NCBI GenBank assembly: GCA_946411205.1
Contig: CAMKDG010000008.1
Location: 1 to 51,519, forward strand
From: an uncultured Desulfotomaculum sp.
GTDB lineage: Bacteria; Bacillota; Desulfotomaculia; Desulfotomaculales; Desulfotomaculaceae
Direction: 5' to 3'
DNA: 51,519 nucleotides
Shown here: positions 50,823 through 51,519 of the stretch, in pieces
How positions within the stretch are numbered: position 1 is the stretch's first letter
How the letters are laid out: every line of letters begins with the position of its first letter
Notes under the pieces: generated by a model
The model's database searches: none
The model's input: the letters and a program-made list of their open reading frames with translations, nothing else
Told to the model about the DNA's origin: nothing
Translations under genes and position numbers: made by a program

Positions 50823-51519
50823 TTGTCCAAAATAAAAATATTGCACGTGGTCAGACCCGCCGCGGGAGGTTTAAAAAATCACCTGATCAATCTAGTGCGG
50901 TATACTGATAAAAACAAATTTGAGGTTACGGTGGCTTGTCCCCCAAATACTCCTTTATTTGAAGAACTAGCCAACCAAGGAATAAACACCTTGCCTATTT
51001 CTTTAAGCGGGGAACTTTCACCAACCAAAGATTATGCAGCAATCCATACTTTAGTTAAATATCTTCACCAATCCGGCACGACCATACTTCATGCCCATAG
51101 TTCCAAAGGTGCACTGGTGGGACGCATAGCCGCCATGATTGCCAGAACGCCGGTGGTTGTTTTTACGGCTCACAATAGTATCTTTTATGAGGAATGGCCC
51201 GAGTGGAAGAAGAAGCTATTTGCTTCTGTAGAACGTTTTCTAGCCCGCTTTACCGATAGAATTATTACTGTTTCCGATGCCTTAAAACAAGAATTGTTGG
51301 AGAAAGAGGGCATCCCTGCCTCACAGATATCTACCATTTATAATGGCATAGAAGTAGAAAATTTTGCTGCCCAGGTGGATGCCGTCGCCACCAGAAGAAG
51401 CCTTAGTATTCCCGAATTGGGACCGGTCATTGGTACGATTGCCCGGTTAGCCCCTCAGAAGGGGGTCAGTTATTTTTTAAAGGCTGCTTCTCTCCTGAAA
51501 GAGTATCAGGTTAATTTCC
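50823..51519 (+). CDS. Glycosyltransferase family 4 protein, 3' truncated by the window end
   Basis: An open frame starts at TTG 50823 (AGGGGTG at 50809-50815) and runs off the window after 232 codons. The start KILHVVRPAAGGLKNHLINLVRY is the typical N-terminus of GT-B glycosyltransferases, with the sugar-acceptor glycine loop. LHAHSSKGALVGRIAA and FTAHNSIFYEEWPEW fit GT4 enzymes, and ITVSDALKQELLE, IYNGIE and GTIARLAPQKGVSYFLKAA lead into the nucleotide-sugar domain. It probably adds a sugar to a cell-surface glycan. The sequence between the ferredoxin terminator and this start holds no clear gene. Confidence 0.85.
   Translation, partial: MSKIKILHVVRPAAGGLKNHLINLVRYTDKNKFEVTVACPPNTPLFEELANQGINTLPISLSGELSPTKDYAAIHTLVKYLHQSGTTILHAHSSKGALVGRIAAMIARTPVVVFTAHNSIFYEEWPEWKKKLFASVERFLARFTDRIITVSDALKQELLEKEGIPASQISTIYNGIEVENFAAQVDAVATRRSLSIPELGPVIGTIARLAPQKGVSYFLKAASLLKEYQVNF

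Noticed and set aside
50396..50830. 144-codon minus-strand ORF covering the ferredoxin and the gap before the glycosyltransferase
   Set aside because: Most of it is antisense to a clear ferredoxin gene and a terminator. The first 45 codons (with CNCISFPKDPNC) look curious, but the TTG start has no ribosome site, so I could not support it.

Overview
The window reads as chromosome of an anaerobic, probably spore-forming Firmicute of the Clostridia. A Peptococcaceae / Desulfotomaculum-like host is my best guess; this is an inference from gene content, not a database match. Supporting points are strong purine-rich ribosome binding sites, frequent TTG/GTG starts, a SAM-I (S-box) riboswitch, a glycyl radical enzyme, a membrane-bound [NiFe]-hydrogenase, oxygen-defence proteins typical of anaerobes (rubrerythrin, bacteriohemerythrin), and one gene that makes sense only if UGA is read as selenocysteine. 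I saw no tRNA, rRNA, CRISPR array, transposase or phage gene.

Layout. 1-5.6 kb: end of a DUF1801-like gene, an XRE-cupin regulator, an uncharacterised glycyl radical enzyme with its radical-SAM activase, a metallophosphoesterase and a small membrane protein. 5.8-10.7 kb (minus strand): a chemoreceptor and a ferrous-iron operon, feoA plus a FeoB encoded as two overlapping genes. 11.1-16 kb: a 2-hydroxyacid dehydrogenase, an RtcB-family protein and a secreted YcdB/PepSY-SLH protein. 16-22 kb: a TetR regulator with oleate hydratase, an anchored exported protein, a DEAD-box protein with altered core motifs and an M24 peptidase. 22.6-27 kb: diguanylate cyclase, HD-GYP phosphodiesterase and chemoreceptor in one operon. 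27.4-34.8 kb: a six-gene Hyf/Ech-like energy-converting hydrogenase operon. 35-37.1 kb: bacteriohemerythrin, CheX-like protein, an ArsC-like selenoprotein and rubrerythrin. 37.1-42 kb: amino-acid permease, tyrosine phenol-lyase, a 51-codon leader-like ORF and a Na+-coupled amino-acid transporter. 42-44.6 kb: a YchF-type P-loop NTPase and a frameshifted flavoprotein gene. 44.7-50 kb: a SAM-riboswitch-controlled methionine synthase operon with a stand-alone reactivation domain, MetH and a corrinoid-activation ferredoxin. 50-51.5 kb: small proteins, a ferredoxin and the start of a glycosyltransferase.

How the genes fit together. The hydrogenase (two antiporter-like subunits, NuoH-, NuoCD- and ferredoxin/NuoB-like subunits) would couple electron transfer from a soluble donor to H2 formation and ion pumping; no formate dehydrogenase or hydrogenase-maturation gene is present here. 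The methionine synthase lacks its C-terminal reactivation domain, and the two flanking genes plausibly supply cobalamin repair in trans. The tyrosine phenol-lyase and amino-acid transporters suggest amino-acid catabolism.

The observations I consider most worth following are the UGA-containing ArsC-like gene with a hairpin after the UGA; a family of at least six intergenic hairpins with different arms but a shared GTCTAA-GACTT loop; the small ORF ending Pro-stop 12 nt before a terminator ahead of the amino-acid transporter; the hydrogenase large subunit that ends exactly at its CxxCxxR motif; and the split FeoB.
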